Shown: positions 35,136 to 47,074 of the stretch, piece after piece
How the letters are laid out: the number at the start of each line of letters is the position of its first letter
How positions within the stretch are numbered: position 1 is the stretch's first letter
Assembly: GCA_950295325.1 (NCBI GenBank)
Contig: OX485808.1
Location: 9,302,501 to 9,366,500, forward strand
Origin: Polytrichum commune
Lineage: Eukaryota > Streptophyta > Polytrichopsida > Polytrichales > Polytrichaceae
Direction of reading: 5' to 3'
DNA length: 64,000 nucleotides
Position numbers and translations under genes: made by a program
Notes under the pieces: model-generated
Databases searched by the model: none
What the model saw: only the letters and a program-made list of their open reading frames with translations
What the model was told of the DNA's origin: nothing

Positions 35136-36532
35136 CTCGGGGGGTGCACCTTTCATTAAAACCTAGAATCACGTGCGTTCACTACATACTCTAAAAACCC
35201 CCTATATACAAGTTATTTTTTGTGAAATGAAGTAATACACATACAATTGCAACAATAAATATACAAGTGACAATATGTATACACAAAAAAACATCCGTTC
35301 ATATATAGTCATTAACATAAGTATACAAATATACTTTTGAACAATAATCAACCCCTATAATATGTATAACAAAATATCCTAGCTTTCATCAGCAAAGTCG
35401 TTGAAAACTTTTTCATCTCCCGGATGTAACTCATTAACATTTGATTCACCAATATATGTCATTATAGCCAATGCAATTATTGTCTCTAAGTCTACCATCA
35501 AATGATGAGTAAGATCATATGTTCACTTGTTGTTAGCCCCTTTTTGATACCAACATAAACCGATCTCCACGTTTGATGGACGGTCCATCAAGTCAATTGG
35601 ATCCCTATACTCCACCCAACGATTACCAAACTTCCTCCACATCCTATAAACTCTCCCAACAAACCAAACCTTAACTCGAATAGATTTTTTTGGCCTACCT
35701 CGTTTTTTCACAGTTTTAGCTTCAAGTGTGTTCAAAAAACACACACCACAATCACAACCAAGCTTTAACAAAGTGTCATGGTTTCCAACACTCAGGAGTT
35801 TAGGCTTCATTTATAATATGCCAGCTTTAATTCGAGTCAACCGATCTTTAGACAAAGAAGGATTGCCATTCAATTGACTAACAAGTGTACTTTTAAAAAT
35901 TCTAGACTCCCCTACCATTACATAAGCCACAACTAACTTTGCATTTGATAGAGAGGGAACTTCAAAACGAGGCCATGACAATGTTAGGACTTTCGGTGAT
36001 TCCCATGGCAGCAGTAGCCGCAGGGACGCTAAGAAGTGGTGGAAGCAACATGTGAAAGAAGGAAAAATGAAGCAGTTGTTGGCAAAAGAAGCAAGCTATG
36101 AGAGAAGAGAAGAAAAAAAACCTTCAGCACCCGACAAAAAGAGAAAACAAAAACCTAGGGATGGGAGGGGAAAAAGGTCCTTGTTACTTTGAGCTGAACG
36201 AATCATTTCAAAACCCTAATACTGCCTCTTTCCCCGATATTACCTTGACACCTTGTACATGGTTCATACTACCCTATAAGGTTGCTAACGAAAATCGTTA
36301 ATCCTAGTTAATCCTAATTTCATCCAATATGAAAACTTATGATATGTAGTATAATAACAATACCATACAAGTACAATTATTGTATACTTTTCAAAGGCCT
36401 TCCATATATGTACGTAACTATAAATTATAACATGTATACCATATGTATACTTAATACGGCAAGGTCCAAATCAATACCCCTCCTGTGCACTCACGTATAC
36501 TCGTACATGTTTAGTACAATGCACCCCCCGAG
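35136..36532 (-). mobile_element. Element E3, G-rich TIR, carries C-terminal transposase relic
   Basis: 1397 bp. CTCGGGGGGTGCA ends are flanked by the 8-bp duplication agtacatg (35128-35135 and 36533-36540). ACGTGCG lies 35 bp inside the left end (35171-35177), and a variant (ctcacgt, 36490-36496) lies about 36 bp inside the right end. The coding relic runs on the minus strand from about 36010 to 35390 and contains IFKSTLVSQLNGNPSLSKDR, a basic KKRGRPKKS segment, VWFVGRVYRMWRKFGNRW and GLCWYQKGANNK. At least two stops interrupt it. The first of these blocks matches the 3' part of the large transposase relic at 58.5-59.2 kb. E2 is a shorter inverted relative 5.4 kb away. Confidence 0.9.
35390..36010 (-). 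pseudogene. C-terminal transposase fragment within E3
   Basis: Reading on the minus strand: VVAYVMVGESRIFKSTLVSQ, then LSKDRLTRI, a stop, 95 open codons with HDTLLKLGCDCGVCFLN and the AT-hook-like KKRGRPKKS, a second stop after GANNK, and a final open stretch ending near 35390. The KSTLVSQLNGN..LSKDRL.RIK signature also occurs at 58967-59239. The function of this domain is unknown; its association with the transposon is clear from the delimited ends. Confidence 0.7.
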
Positions 36533-36540
36533 AGTACATG

Positions 36541-37986
36541 TTGGTAGGTTTATTTAGAACTAAAATGGACCCAAAAATATGATAATAATTATTACATGTT
36601 TAAATATATATATATATATATATATATGCAACTTCTTATCTATAGTAGGGTTTCAAGTACTAGAGAAATGTGTTTTGAATGGACTAGTTTGCTCAAGACA
36701 ACCCAAATTTGACATGTGCCCATAACAAGTCGGGGAACCACGATAAATATTTTTCAAACGCAAATATTCATATTGTTGCACATGGGCTAAACTCGCACAC
36801 GGAGATCAAGAAGGAAAAATGTTACCTTGGAAAATATATGTAAACCATAAAAAAGGTCACACAAACCGAGGTTGACATATGGGCACACACTTGACCCTCC
36901 CACCATTGAAATCTTCACGGTGGAAGTGCCTTCAAATGATGTAATAAAAAAACATCATGGCCCTCCATACTACTATATTCAATACATGCAGGTGACTTGA
37001 GAAATCATGAACAAACACCTGTTCAACATCGATGCTGAAAACGTGCAAAAATGACACACCATTCTTTTTGCTCTTTCCTTTAGGGTCGGGTATTTCATGT
37101 TTAAGATGTGGCCAAGTTTTTCCTCCTCGCGACTTTGTTTGCTATGCGACCATGTTTTGGGTTAGTTCTACATCTTGACATGCCAAGAGATCGCGCATCA
37201 TATTTGGGTCATGAATATACCATACCAAGGTATGTAATGATCAAATGACATCCCAAGGCTCCAAAGAAGTTATGCTCAACATACTTGACCGTATTTGCAC
37301 GCCAAGTTAAACTTAATCCTTCCATGGAAGAAAGTCATTAGAAGAATAAAGCTATACTTTCGTTAAGGGTATTCTTCTAAGAAACCATTGAAGATGAAGT
37401 TAGCAACAACAAAAGTTCATTATCATGATCTCATTTCTAAGGTTGAACATGCTCATACCTTTACATAAGTTTATCTAGAACAATAAGGAAATTAAACGAA
37501 GGTCAACGAAATTGCCTAGCCCAATTTACATGCAGGGAATTACCCAATTGAGTCATTTGATACACTAAAATGTACAATCATCTTCATCAATACTTAAAAG
37601 AATCCAATTGAAAACAATTGGTACAATAATTACAATGAAGAAAATCAACCGAATACAGCATGCAAATACGATCAAGTAGAGTGAGAATACAGTATTTTAT
37701 TGACTCAGGATACAATTTCAGTATATAATATCTATGTCTGCATTGTTTATGATCAAAATCCATAACATTTCTCCTTGTCATGTCGAGCAAGTCAATTAGA
37801 AATTGGTGGCACTAGCTATCATATATGCTAGTGCACTCGCGTTATTTGGGTCAAAAGTGATACTGTCAGTGGACTGTTTGAGGAGGACGTAAATCCCCAT
37901 GGTAATTAACCCACACTAATTAGGCAAAACAGTGTAGCAGTCGGTTCCCCTGGAAGTCTCTTAAAAGGCAGGCCCACGCCTCTCCA
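36541..37986. other. Intergenic with (TA)n, no gene recognised
   Basis: AT-rich sequence with a (TA)n microsatellite at 36606-36628. No coding or transposon signal was recognised. The last 60 bp probably belong to a copy of dispersed repeat R that F1 interrupts. Confidence 0.4.
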
Positions 37987-37994
37987 CTTGCGAG

Positions 37995-39387
37995 CAGTGT
38001 ATATGTTTGACAAAGTTTTTGCAAGTTTTTCTCTCTTGACACGCAAAAACTTGCACAAAAAAAAAATGCACGTCAATTGACACGCACAATCTAGAAATTG
38101 ACACGTACTATGACTTGTGAAGAAAAAAACCACACGTCAATTGACACACTAGAAATTGAAATGACACGTTTTACTTGAGTACTATAAAGTGCAGCTCAAG
38201 TATCCGGAAAACATAACCCATAACAGTAGGAGAACTTCCTACACTCACTCACATACTTAAGTTCAACTTTGCTCTTGCAATTTCCTTTGTAACCGGGAGC
38301 TAAGACGGTGATCGGAGAGCGAGACTAACTAGGAACATGGCGAGGCAAATGTTTGTATCACCGTGGTGCTTGCACATCCTCCACTCCATATGAGTTTTTT
38401 CTTGCTTTCAACCAAAGTTGTTTTGAGCAATTCCCTTTGAATCGCAAAGCTCCCTTGTTGAAAGCATATGAATCCCTTTGAGCTTTCTTGGAGTTGGAGA
38501 GGCTTCTTATTGCAAAAATGACGCAAAAGTGGCACGAAGATCAGCGCTTGCTTTCGGTTAGGATTGATTGTAGCGCACTTTGTTCCGAAGTGAATTGTTC
38601 TGTTGGGATAATTAACCCGTAATTTTGAAGTTGTGATTGTGTGGTTGCTTTCCACTTCCCCTGCCTCTCTGGAAACACCTGGAACCAATTCATTCCCAAC
38701 GATAATCAATATTCCTTCTTGTAACAACCTTTTGTTGGCCAGCGCACTAGAAATGTTTCTATATTTCACAATTCCAGTTCAGAGACCTAGATCAGACCTC
38801 ACCAATTGAACAACTTTTTATTCTTTTTCTTTACCACTAAAGGATATAATATGCTTCAAGAGGATATCGGTTGATATTGATTGTTCAGTAGATAGGTATA
38901 TAGATAAATAGATACATTCAACTAGAATCAAGTAAAGGGAGGAGTATACGTAATTGTGAGCCTCAGAGCCTCCGTACTGAAGCGCAAGAGAGTCACCCAT
39001 GTTGATCACCTTTGAGAGTTTTTGTTTGTTGCTTTTGGCAGTAGAGATAGTAGAGTATGGCTGCCAATTCAGAAGCAAAAAGTGGAGAAAGACGCCTAAA
39101 TTCAAGGCTCTTCACTTCTTTTCTATATGTCTTGCATTTCTCTCTAATCGCATTGCATAAGTGGAAAGGCATATGTGTTGAAGCCTGAAAGTTACAAATC
39201 AAGTTTGTTTTTTATTCTTCAAAATATAATTAGTTTTCTAAAATATTGTGTAAGCCAAAAATTGAGGTGAAATTTTGGAATAAAATGTAGATGTCAATTG
39301 ACATTCATTTTTGTTTTTGAAAACGTCACGTGACACTTTGGATTTGAGGTTGAAACGTCCCATGAAACTTGTCAAACATACACACTG
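37995..39387. mobile_element. hAT-like element F1, 8-bp TSD
   Basis: 1393 bp with inverted ends CAGTGTRTATGTTTGACAA (19 bp, one mismatch), flanked by the 8-bp duplication cttgcgag (37987-37994 and 39388-39395). CAGTG ends with an 8-bp duplication fit the hAT superfamily. The left subterminal part is rich in GACACG/TCAATTGACA palindromes. A 146-codon ORF at 38329-38769 (-) has no recognisable transposase motif; a promoter-like TATAAAG lies near 38183. It is probably non-autonomous and may carry captured sequence. The insertion splits a copy of dispersed repeat R. Confidence 0.85.
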
Positions 39388-40968
39388 CTTGCGAGGTCTG
39401 TGGCGGAATCATTGACTCCCGGAAAAAGATGAGCAGACATTTGGGAACCACAGTAACTTACACTCGGTTCACGCTTATCCTTTCACTGTGTACTATGTTT
39501 GGGATGGCAGGGACTCCATGCCCCACAAAATAAATCTACTGTGACTTGGTCCGAGCTACTCATCATTCTGCAATAATAGAATAGTGTATTTAGTGTCATA
39601 TGGTATTTCATGTCACTGTGGTAGCTTTTCCAATGATATTTCTTATGAAAAATTTCACAAGTATTGTCGTCCCAACTTCCGTTTACTTCATCCAAATGCC
39701 AGTTATATATAAGAACCAAGTCTGGTGTAATATGCATCTGGAACGTTTTTAATATGAAACACTGTTATGGGTGATTGAAAATTTGGATGGAAAGTCACTT
39801 ACTAAGTGACAATAATAACAACATGGTAAATCTATAATGCCTAGATTTCTCTACAAGGAATGATGAATAAATGTTAGGTTCACATTTAGTGTTGGTGACA
39901 CTACATAAAATATTTAGCGTACTTCTCTTTGAAACTACATTGTTCGTGGTTTTTAGTGTCACATAGATTGTTTGCAAAGGGCCTAAACTAGGTGCCTAGA
40001 GGTCTCAAAGTGTCACGCCCGCTAATTGTCAATATGATTCCAATCGCCAACATAAGTAACTTCTTTAAGTGAAAGAATATCTACACTATGAAGTTTGGAT
40101 GACATTTTTTCCTAAACAAGGCTATAAATATTGTCATCCCAAATTACTTTTAGCCCATCCAAATGCCAAGTATTGGAACAAAGTGTGGTACACTCTACAT
40201 CCCAACATTTATGTGATGAGACATTATCAAACATGATTGGAATTTGGATGACAAATCACTTAGTGAGTGAATGGAATTACAACATTGACAGTCCATGATG
40301 ACCAAATGTTTTTATAAGGAATGACAAATAATGGTAGGGTTACAATTAGTGTTGGTGACACTGCATGGGCGGTTTACAATTAGTATTGACAAATAGAATT
40401 GGAGAGTGTAGTGTGTTTGACATAAAAAGATTCTCTCCTCCCCCGAGGATCCCTTCATGCCAAAGGGCACTACACTAAATCTTGTATATAGCGTCACTTA
40501 CTAATCAAAATTATGCAACGCTATGTCCATTTGTTAAATATCTCATATTCTATCAACAAATGCCAGATTGGTTGTTTGGACATAATAGAACATGAACTTT
40601 ACTTGGTAAAAACAATTCATGAATACTAGTAAGTGATAGTAAAAAAACTCTCTCTCTCTCTCTCTCTAGGCAGGCTGATAACTCTGAACTTGCAAGGTGT
40701 GTGTGCCGGAATCATTGAGTCCCGGAAGAGATGACCGACTTTTAATTTGGGACTTAGATTCGGTTCGTGCTTATTTTCTTCTCAGTCTGTACTATGTTTG
40801 GGATGCGTTACCATGCAACATATGATAATCTAATGGCACCGGGTCTGAGGTAGATGGGTCTTGATGGTTACTTTTCCCAACTATATATGGTAGGAACACG
40901 GAAAACACTTAAAATAAGTTGATTCGGCCAGAAAGAGTGGATTGAAATCTGTGCATTTGTTTTAGAAA
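39388..40968 (+). repeat. Dispersed repeat R, further copies and TTTAGTGTCAC-rich sequence
   Basis: At 39388-39540 and again at 40680-40830 the sequence matches repeat R (ggaatcattga.tcccggaa, tgtactatgtttgggatg). Between them, 'gtgtcacgcccgctaattgt' (40008) and repeated 'tttagtgtcac'/'gtgttggtgacact' motifs occur. A (TC)n tract lies at 40649-40668. No gene was recognised. Confidence 0.55.
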
Positions 40969-40976
40969 GACGGAGT

Positions 40977-41308
40977 CAGTGTGTACTGTATGTTTGACAC
41001 ATTTCATTTCACATTCAATTTCAAATTTGAAGTGTCACGTGATGTTTTCAAGAACTAAATTGAATGGCAATTGACATTCTTCCTAAAATGTCACCTCGTT
41101 ATCACATGCCTAGAAGTACGTGTCATGTCCATTTTTAACGTGTCAATTGACATGTGATTTTTTCTTTACAAGTCGCACTACATGTCAATTTCTAAATTGT
41201 GCATGTCAATTGATGTGTATTTCTTTTGTGTTTGAAAGTATTTATGTGTGCAAGTTTTTATGTGTGAAATGTCAAAAACTTGCAAATATTTGTCGAAAAT
41301 ACACGCAT
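40977..41308. mobile_element. hAT-like MITE F2, relative of F1
   Basis: 332 bp. The left end is CAGTGTGTACTGTATGTTTG. The right end is diverged but aligns to the F1 terminus with its subterminal 'tttttgcaagttttt' and 'tcaattgaca' motifs. It is flanked by an 8-bp duplication with one difference (gacggagt at 40969-40976, gatggagt at 41309-41316). It is an internally deleted, older copy of F1. Confidence 0.7.
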
Positions 41309-41316
41309 GATGGAGT

Positions 41317-41620
41317 CTAAGCCACAGTCCACCACATTCTATGGACCAAACAAAACGTAACATTACAAAGCGTCAGATTGCACATTAGAATCTCAAGCAA
41401 CGAAATTGTCGACCAACTAGCAAACGAAGGAACCATCCACAATAAACTTGTCCCAACACCCCACATCCATAAAGCACACACGATACCTTATTGGCTCAAC
41501 AAAGTCCTAATAGGCAAACACCAATGAGAAATGTAAAACCTCCAAACATACATAAATAAATGCCACAAGGAAAAAACACTATGAACCGCAGAAACTAATT
41601 CACCTGCATCAAGAAATGAA
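41317..41620 (+). pseudogene. LINE RNase H domain relic
   Basis: On the plus strand the translation includes VRLHIRISSNEIVDQLANEG (41371-41430), matching the C-terminal RNase H motif GNE.AD.LA.EG of plant non-LTR retrotransposons. THNKLVPTPHIHKA-like sequence and further remnants with several stops follow. The 5' side is cut by F2. It is an old fragment. Confidence 0.55.
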
Positions 41621-42640
41621 TGTCTTTGGAGGAAATTCATCAAAAGCTCTCAAACCACTTGTAATTTAGGTTTTTGCTAGCACTTGACTCAACAAGGAAA
41701 AATAAATCAGGGTATTAGGTCTCAAGGAAGATTGGTATAGTGTTTATAATGATCAATTATCACATTGGGATAGGAAAGCTATAACAACCTACGGTTTTTC
41801 ACTTTTAATTTCCTCTTAACAAGGTTGATTATGCTCTCTCTCTCTCTCTAGTTCTTGATCAAGGCTATGATGTTAAACACTTTGTGATTATAAACTTTCA
41901 CATTAGTCAACTAAAAATTGTTTTCTTTACAAATAGATGACAATACAATCAAGAGATCCTACATATACATACATAGAAAACGGTCATACTTTCCATACCA
42001 GATATGTAACAAGGATGTAGATGAAAGGTGCAAACTAACCATGATTACAACTGTGATCACGTCTGTAACCCATGTGTCACCAAAAATCCTCCACCCTTCG
42101 ATTTCGTCCTAGCCCGAGTGGAAAAGTTTATAATGACATGTAGAGACTTCTCTCTTTGTAACCCAATATATAATTCCAATCTACCCTTGGAATATACACA
42201 ACTTGATTAACTCCACACTATGTAGTTTTACATTCCTTAATGTCGGGCAAGGTTACATCCTTAGCCTTTTCTAATGTCCACCCAGCCGCTTTGGCCACGC
42301 ATGCCTTCAAAGATATCCCTCTTGTGAAGCGAGTCCTTGCCGTCGACTCCACACTACTACATGAGTTCTCGCTTATTGATTCCATGAATTACATAAGTTT
42401 AAGTATTGATAAATACTTGTCACTTATTGTAGTTTTCTCCTTACGCTTCAACCACAATATTGGTTTAATGACCTATTGCTTATCCCTAATGGAACCAAGC
42501 AAACTTCCTTTGTCCCCCTAGACTTTACTAGCTAAACCTCACTTATACTACTAATTTAACTTATTTCTCGCTAATCCTCGTCACAAATTTATAAACTTAT
42601 ATCACCCCTAAATAACCAATATCAATACCATTCCAATTAA
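41621..42640. other. Intergenic, no gene recognised
   Basis: AT-rich with a short (TC)n at 41834-41848. An ORF of 93 codons at 42240-42521 (+) begins plausibly (MSGKVTSLAFSNVHPAAL) but has no recognisable domain and may be chance or transposon-derived. Confidence 0.35.
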
Positions 42641-44516
42641 ATTAGTCTCCCGGTCTCAGTCCCGGCAGGTTGGACGTAAATCAACGCTGTTTGCTGCCTC
42701 AGTAACCCGTCAGAGCCCGTCAATTCTGACGGGTTGGCCCGTCAATTACAGAGGCCGTTTTGACGAGCTGCCCTCCAAAGAACTTCAGAATAGGATAGCG
42801 TTCTCTGACTTACTCAGAATGACCTGAAATTTTATCTGTAACTAGAGAGACAAAGCGAAAAACATCTCACCAATTTGTGAGCCTATCCCATTTTCTGTCC
42901 GACAGTTATGACCATTTTAGTGTGTCAGTCTACCCAGATTTCAGAATGTCATAACTTCCTTCCACGGGCTCCAAAGAACTTCAAATTTTGGGAGCAATCA
43001 CAAAAACTGATTGTTTATGACCCCCTGAAATTTCAAACTATTTTCATTTTCTGCCAAAACGTTACGGCCTTTTTAGTCTGCAACTCTTGAAATACTTCAG
43101 AATGATATATCTCCTTCTCATCTATTCGGAATGACTTGAAATTTGTACCACAACTAGGAAACCTAAGAACAAAGCATTCCTAAAAATTTCATGCGTTTCC
43201 AAGCCTCTGTCCAGGAGTTATGCCCATTTCAGCTCGAAAATGTAGGCGAAGTTCAGAATGTCATAACTGCTGCTCTAGTACTCCAAACATCCTCTGATTT
43301 TGACCATGTTCATATAAACAAGTTGTTTACTAACCCTCTAAATTTCAACGAAGTATCTTTTTCTGCTCGGAAGTTATGCCCCTTACAACCTAGACTACTC
43401 AAAGAACCCTCTCATTTACCAACACGTGTTACGGCAACGTGTCACCAAAAGTACTCCATATACTCAAAAATACTCACTTAGCAAACACATATACCCAAGA
43501 AATATGAACTCAAGTACTACAACTTGAAGCCATAAAATATCTTAAAATTATTCACACCAAAACTAATTCTAACAAGAGGTCAAGCCCTCTTCAAGGCCAA
43601 CTAGCCTTGGCTCTCCAACTAAAAACTAAGCAAACACATGTGCTCCAATCTTGCTTCCATGTATACACCACCAAGGAGCATTAGCGCCAATAAGGGAAGA
43701 AAAGAGGGAGCATCAAAGAGGAACCAGGCTGAGCGAGGGGAGTACGAAGGTGACGAAGACGAGCTGGAGAGGAGAGACGACGAGTCGGGAGAGAGAAGGT
43801 GAGGAGACCGGGGGGGCCAGAAGCCGGGTATCGGGCAAAGGCAGGAGCCGAGGAGGCAGGTGAAGACCCGGGCCTGAAAACCCGGGTAGATGAGGAATGA
43901 AACAGGGAGCCGGGTATTTGAAGCCGAATGGGGAGGCAATGGACGTCGTCCACGTGGTTGGAGACGGGAACGTACTTAGTGCGGCGGGAACGCGGATTAA
44001 GCCTCGGGAGCGATACCTAAGCTGGCGGGAACAAGGAATAGAGGTAGGGATCGGCCATATTAGTAAGTTAGGTTAGAGATTAGTGATGGCTAGGTCATTT
44101 TTTGATGAAAGGCAAGCACCTTAGTGATTAGAGGTAGTGACCACTTAGTATTTAGCAAATAATGAGTGGACACGTACTTACTAAAGGATGTGGATGAAGG
44201 ACCAAGCCAAGGGATGAAAATCCCTTGGATGACATTAACCGCCTTAACCATCTAGCAATGAAGGATGAAATTGTGAATGAACGACTCATGGATGGTAACC
44301 GAACACACCTAGGCACATCTAGGAAGTAAGAAGAACTTTAAACGATCCACCTCACAAGAACATCTATATTTAACACGTGCGGTTACTGTAAATAGATCCG
44401 GCAGACCTAAATTTAAACTGTAGCCTTAATTCAGACTAAAATTAGCCTAATTAGACATTTGGCATTAGGGGCCACACCTAACCGCTAATTCAACCAATTT
44501 TAAGATTTCAAAACCT

Positions 44517-44524
44517 ATATAAAG
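44517..44524 (+). promoter_or_regulatory. TATA box
   Basis: TATATAAA is followed by gggg and a GC-richer stretch. Transcription would start near 44550, at the tcaac/cattc sequence just before the 37-bp repeats. There is no clear downstream gene, so it may be an LTR promoter. Confidence 0.45.
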
Positions 44525-44585
44525 GGGCACTACGGACCCCTATAGCACCTCATTATTCATTTCAACATTCCTACGTGAGCGTCAT

Positions 44586-44760
44586 CGAAGCCGGCCTTAA
44601 TTTGAAGGTCCGCAAGATTGCACGAAGCCGGCCTTAATTTGAAGGTCCGCAAGATTGCTCGAAGCCGGCTTTCGAATTGAAAGTCCGCAAGTTTGTTTTC
44701 GCCGGTCTTCGAGTTGAAGGCCCGCGAAATTGAAGGCCCACGAGACCGAAGGTCCGGGGA
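44586..44760 (+). repeat. 37-bp tandem repeat (cgaagccggccttaattt...)
   Basis: The unit starts at 44586, 44623, 44660 and 44697, exactly 37 bp apart. The first two copies are nearly identical and the later ones diverged. Degenerate units with 'gccggtctt' continue at about 44771 and 44829. Confidence 0.85.
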
Positions 44761-45760
44761 ATTGATCGGAGCCGGTCTTTAAATTAAGATCCGCAACGAA
44801 CGAGTTCGAAGAATTGCGGAGGCGCGACGCCGGTCTTAAAATCTGAGGGCCCGCATGACTGAAGGACCACGGTACCAGAGGCCGAGAAGACTTTAGGATT
44901 TGAAGGTCTTTTCAAGAGATTACAAAATCAAGGACTACAAGAAAAGACTTGAAGACATTAAAAGCTTTCTTCAAGATTTGGAGACTGAGGGCCCGCGGGA
45001 CCAGAAGGCCGCAAGCCCGAGACCAAGACCGCAAGTTTGAAGCCCTTTTGAGGACTAAAGGTTTAAACGAACTTTCTAACCAAGACCTAAGATACCTTTT
45101 GGGTCTAAGGAGATGTCAAGATATCAAAAGTGAAGATGCTAAGAGATTGACAAAATCCGAAGCTCATCGTGAAGACAAAGAAGATTGCGTAAGGACTCCA
45201 AGACCGAAGCACTCAAGAGAATAGGAAGATTAGAGAAGATCCTTCCTAGGAATTTAGAGATATTCAAGAATGAAGAACTAAACTCTCATGAGTAGAGAAT
45301 ACAAAGGAAAACCAGACAAAAGGGAACTTTAGAAGAATGAAGACATTAAGAGGATTTCAAAGCCATCATTCAAGAATAAAAGACTTTGAAGACCATCAAG
45401 TAGCCAACTTTCACCTTAAAGGCATTGCAATGGATTGTTAATGAAAACACTCAAAGTAATGTGATTGTGAACTTTGATTGAGGATTTAGAATTGGAAATG
45501 AAGATGAAGAATGTTTTGATACCATTACATTGATTGCAAAAGCACTCTTTATGTTCACAACACTTAACCTCGACATTAGGATTTCGGGGAACATAAACTT
45601 GCAATCTTAGGTCAATGACTTCATGAGGATTCAAAGAGCAGATTCATCCAAAAGGAAACACCTTCAAAAGTTAATTTAGATAAGTGTAGTGTCCATGTAA
45701 ACCGGTCAGCAGCGGGTTACACCGTCTAAGTTGCTGAGGGTTGAAGGTGACCTCGACATT

Positions 45761-46717
45761 CCAACACACCCATACTTATAACACGTGGGGTGCCTTAGAG
45801 CACGTAGGGAAGAGAGGATGAGTGAGGGAAGAATGAGGGATTATATAGTGAGTTTGAGGGGGTGAGCACCCTCAAGGCTCACGATAAGCCTTCGAAATCT
45901 CCTCCTACTTTGTAGGCTCTCATCTTATCTCCTAAGCCTTCCTCCCTCAAATGATCAACAAAGATCCTAATTCAAACATTTAACTAATCTTGGTTTTCTA
46001 CCTACCACACTTTACCAAGGTATTTCCTCATACTACTTAAATCCACTCCACACAAGCCTAATGCTTCAAACTTAGCTTTCTTCAAGCTTCACTCTTTTTA
46101 TATTTTTGTGAATAATCATAAATCAACAAAACACCACTTGTAATGTTTTACAAGTGTTAACAACACATGTGGGCATCAATTTGGGCTCACACCATGGTAA
46201 ATAATAGGGTTTGGAAAAACTTACTATTTGTAAGAACTCCAATATAAACCCCTAACCCTAAAAGAAGCCCCCTTTTCTTACCATTCATGCAAGCGCAAGG
46301 TGAGGGTACTTTGTGCATACTCACTAGAACAGTTGATACGTGTGGAAAGTGAGAGAAACTAGGACGAATCACCAAGAGGAGTATTCTACTTGGAGTAACC
46401 TAGTCATGGCCAAGGATCGGGTTTGAACACCCATATGTCATTTGGCAATGAGTGGTATAATTTGAAATACTGCAATGCATTTGATGTTGTTTATATGTGT
46501 GCGACATGGATAACAACTAGGTCCTGTTGTTATTTACCTCATGTACGTAACTAATCCTCAAATGTTTGTTGGTTGGTTGCATGGGCACAGGTGAGGCAGG
46601 CCCTTCACACTCTCAATACGAGGATGTATTGTGATTATGACATTTTAAGCATTTCTATGGGTTGATGTTACTAGGGACTTTTCCTTTGTAAGCACTCCAT
46701 ACACGTGGCGGAGTAGA
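45761..46717. other. Intergenic, no gene recognised
   Basis: AT-rich sequence. The part 46490-46640 resembles 49600-49750 (gacatgga..gcaact/acaact, ggttg.catggg..catgtgagg, cttcaca), so a diverged direct repeat flanks the Tc1 element. No coding signal was recognised. Confidence 0.4.
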
Positions 46718-47074
46718 TACAGTGACTGCCAAAATTGAGTACGAAAAAACCTAGTCTACCTTTAGCCATTCATATTTTATAATTTATTGCATTTAATGCT
46801 AAATCAATTGATGGCTCAAGTATACATGCATGTAAATGATGTGGCTACCAAATTACAAGTCCAACAATGCAAGATAATTTGAGAAAGATCTAGATGAAAG
46901 TAAATTAGCTCCCAAACTCAGTTATGCTCACACTTGGATTACGCAATGAATGCTACAAATCTAACATGTACAAGTGGTTTTATGGGTCCGAGTTTTTGGG
47001 TGGGCATGTTCTTGGCCTTCACATTTATAATTGTGTCCCCATTCAATGCACATCATGTATGCAAATTGAGCAAA

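Larger units (their letters stand above)
42641..45760 (+). mobile_element. LTR-retrotransposon-like regulatory region (tentative)
   Basis: The sequence is less AT-rich than its surroundings, with a degenerate series of 'cagaatgtcataactt...ctccaaagaacttcaaatt' blocks (42780-43400), a style common in plant LTR/UTR sequence. A clear TATA box (TATATAAA, 44517-44524) is followed by a 37-bp tandem repeat and purine-rich sequence. No gag or pol was found, and no LTR pair or TG..CA ends could be fixed, so this could be a solo LTR or a decayed element. A 91-codon basic ORF (44949-45224) is probably chance. Confidence 0.3.

Noticed and set aside
38329..38769. 146-codon minus-strand ORF in F1 as a transposase
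   Set aside because: No hAT dimerisation or DDE motif is visible; kept only as an unknown interior of F1.
43619..43953. Serine/proline-rich minus-strand ORFs of 90-106 codons
   Set aside because: Two overlapping frames are equally open in a locally GC-rich purine/pyrimidine-skewed tract; no domain.
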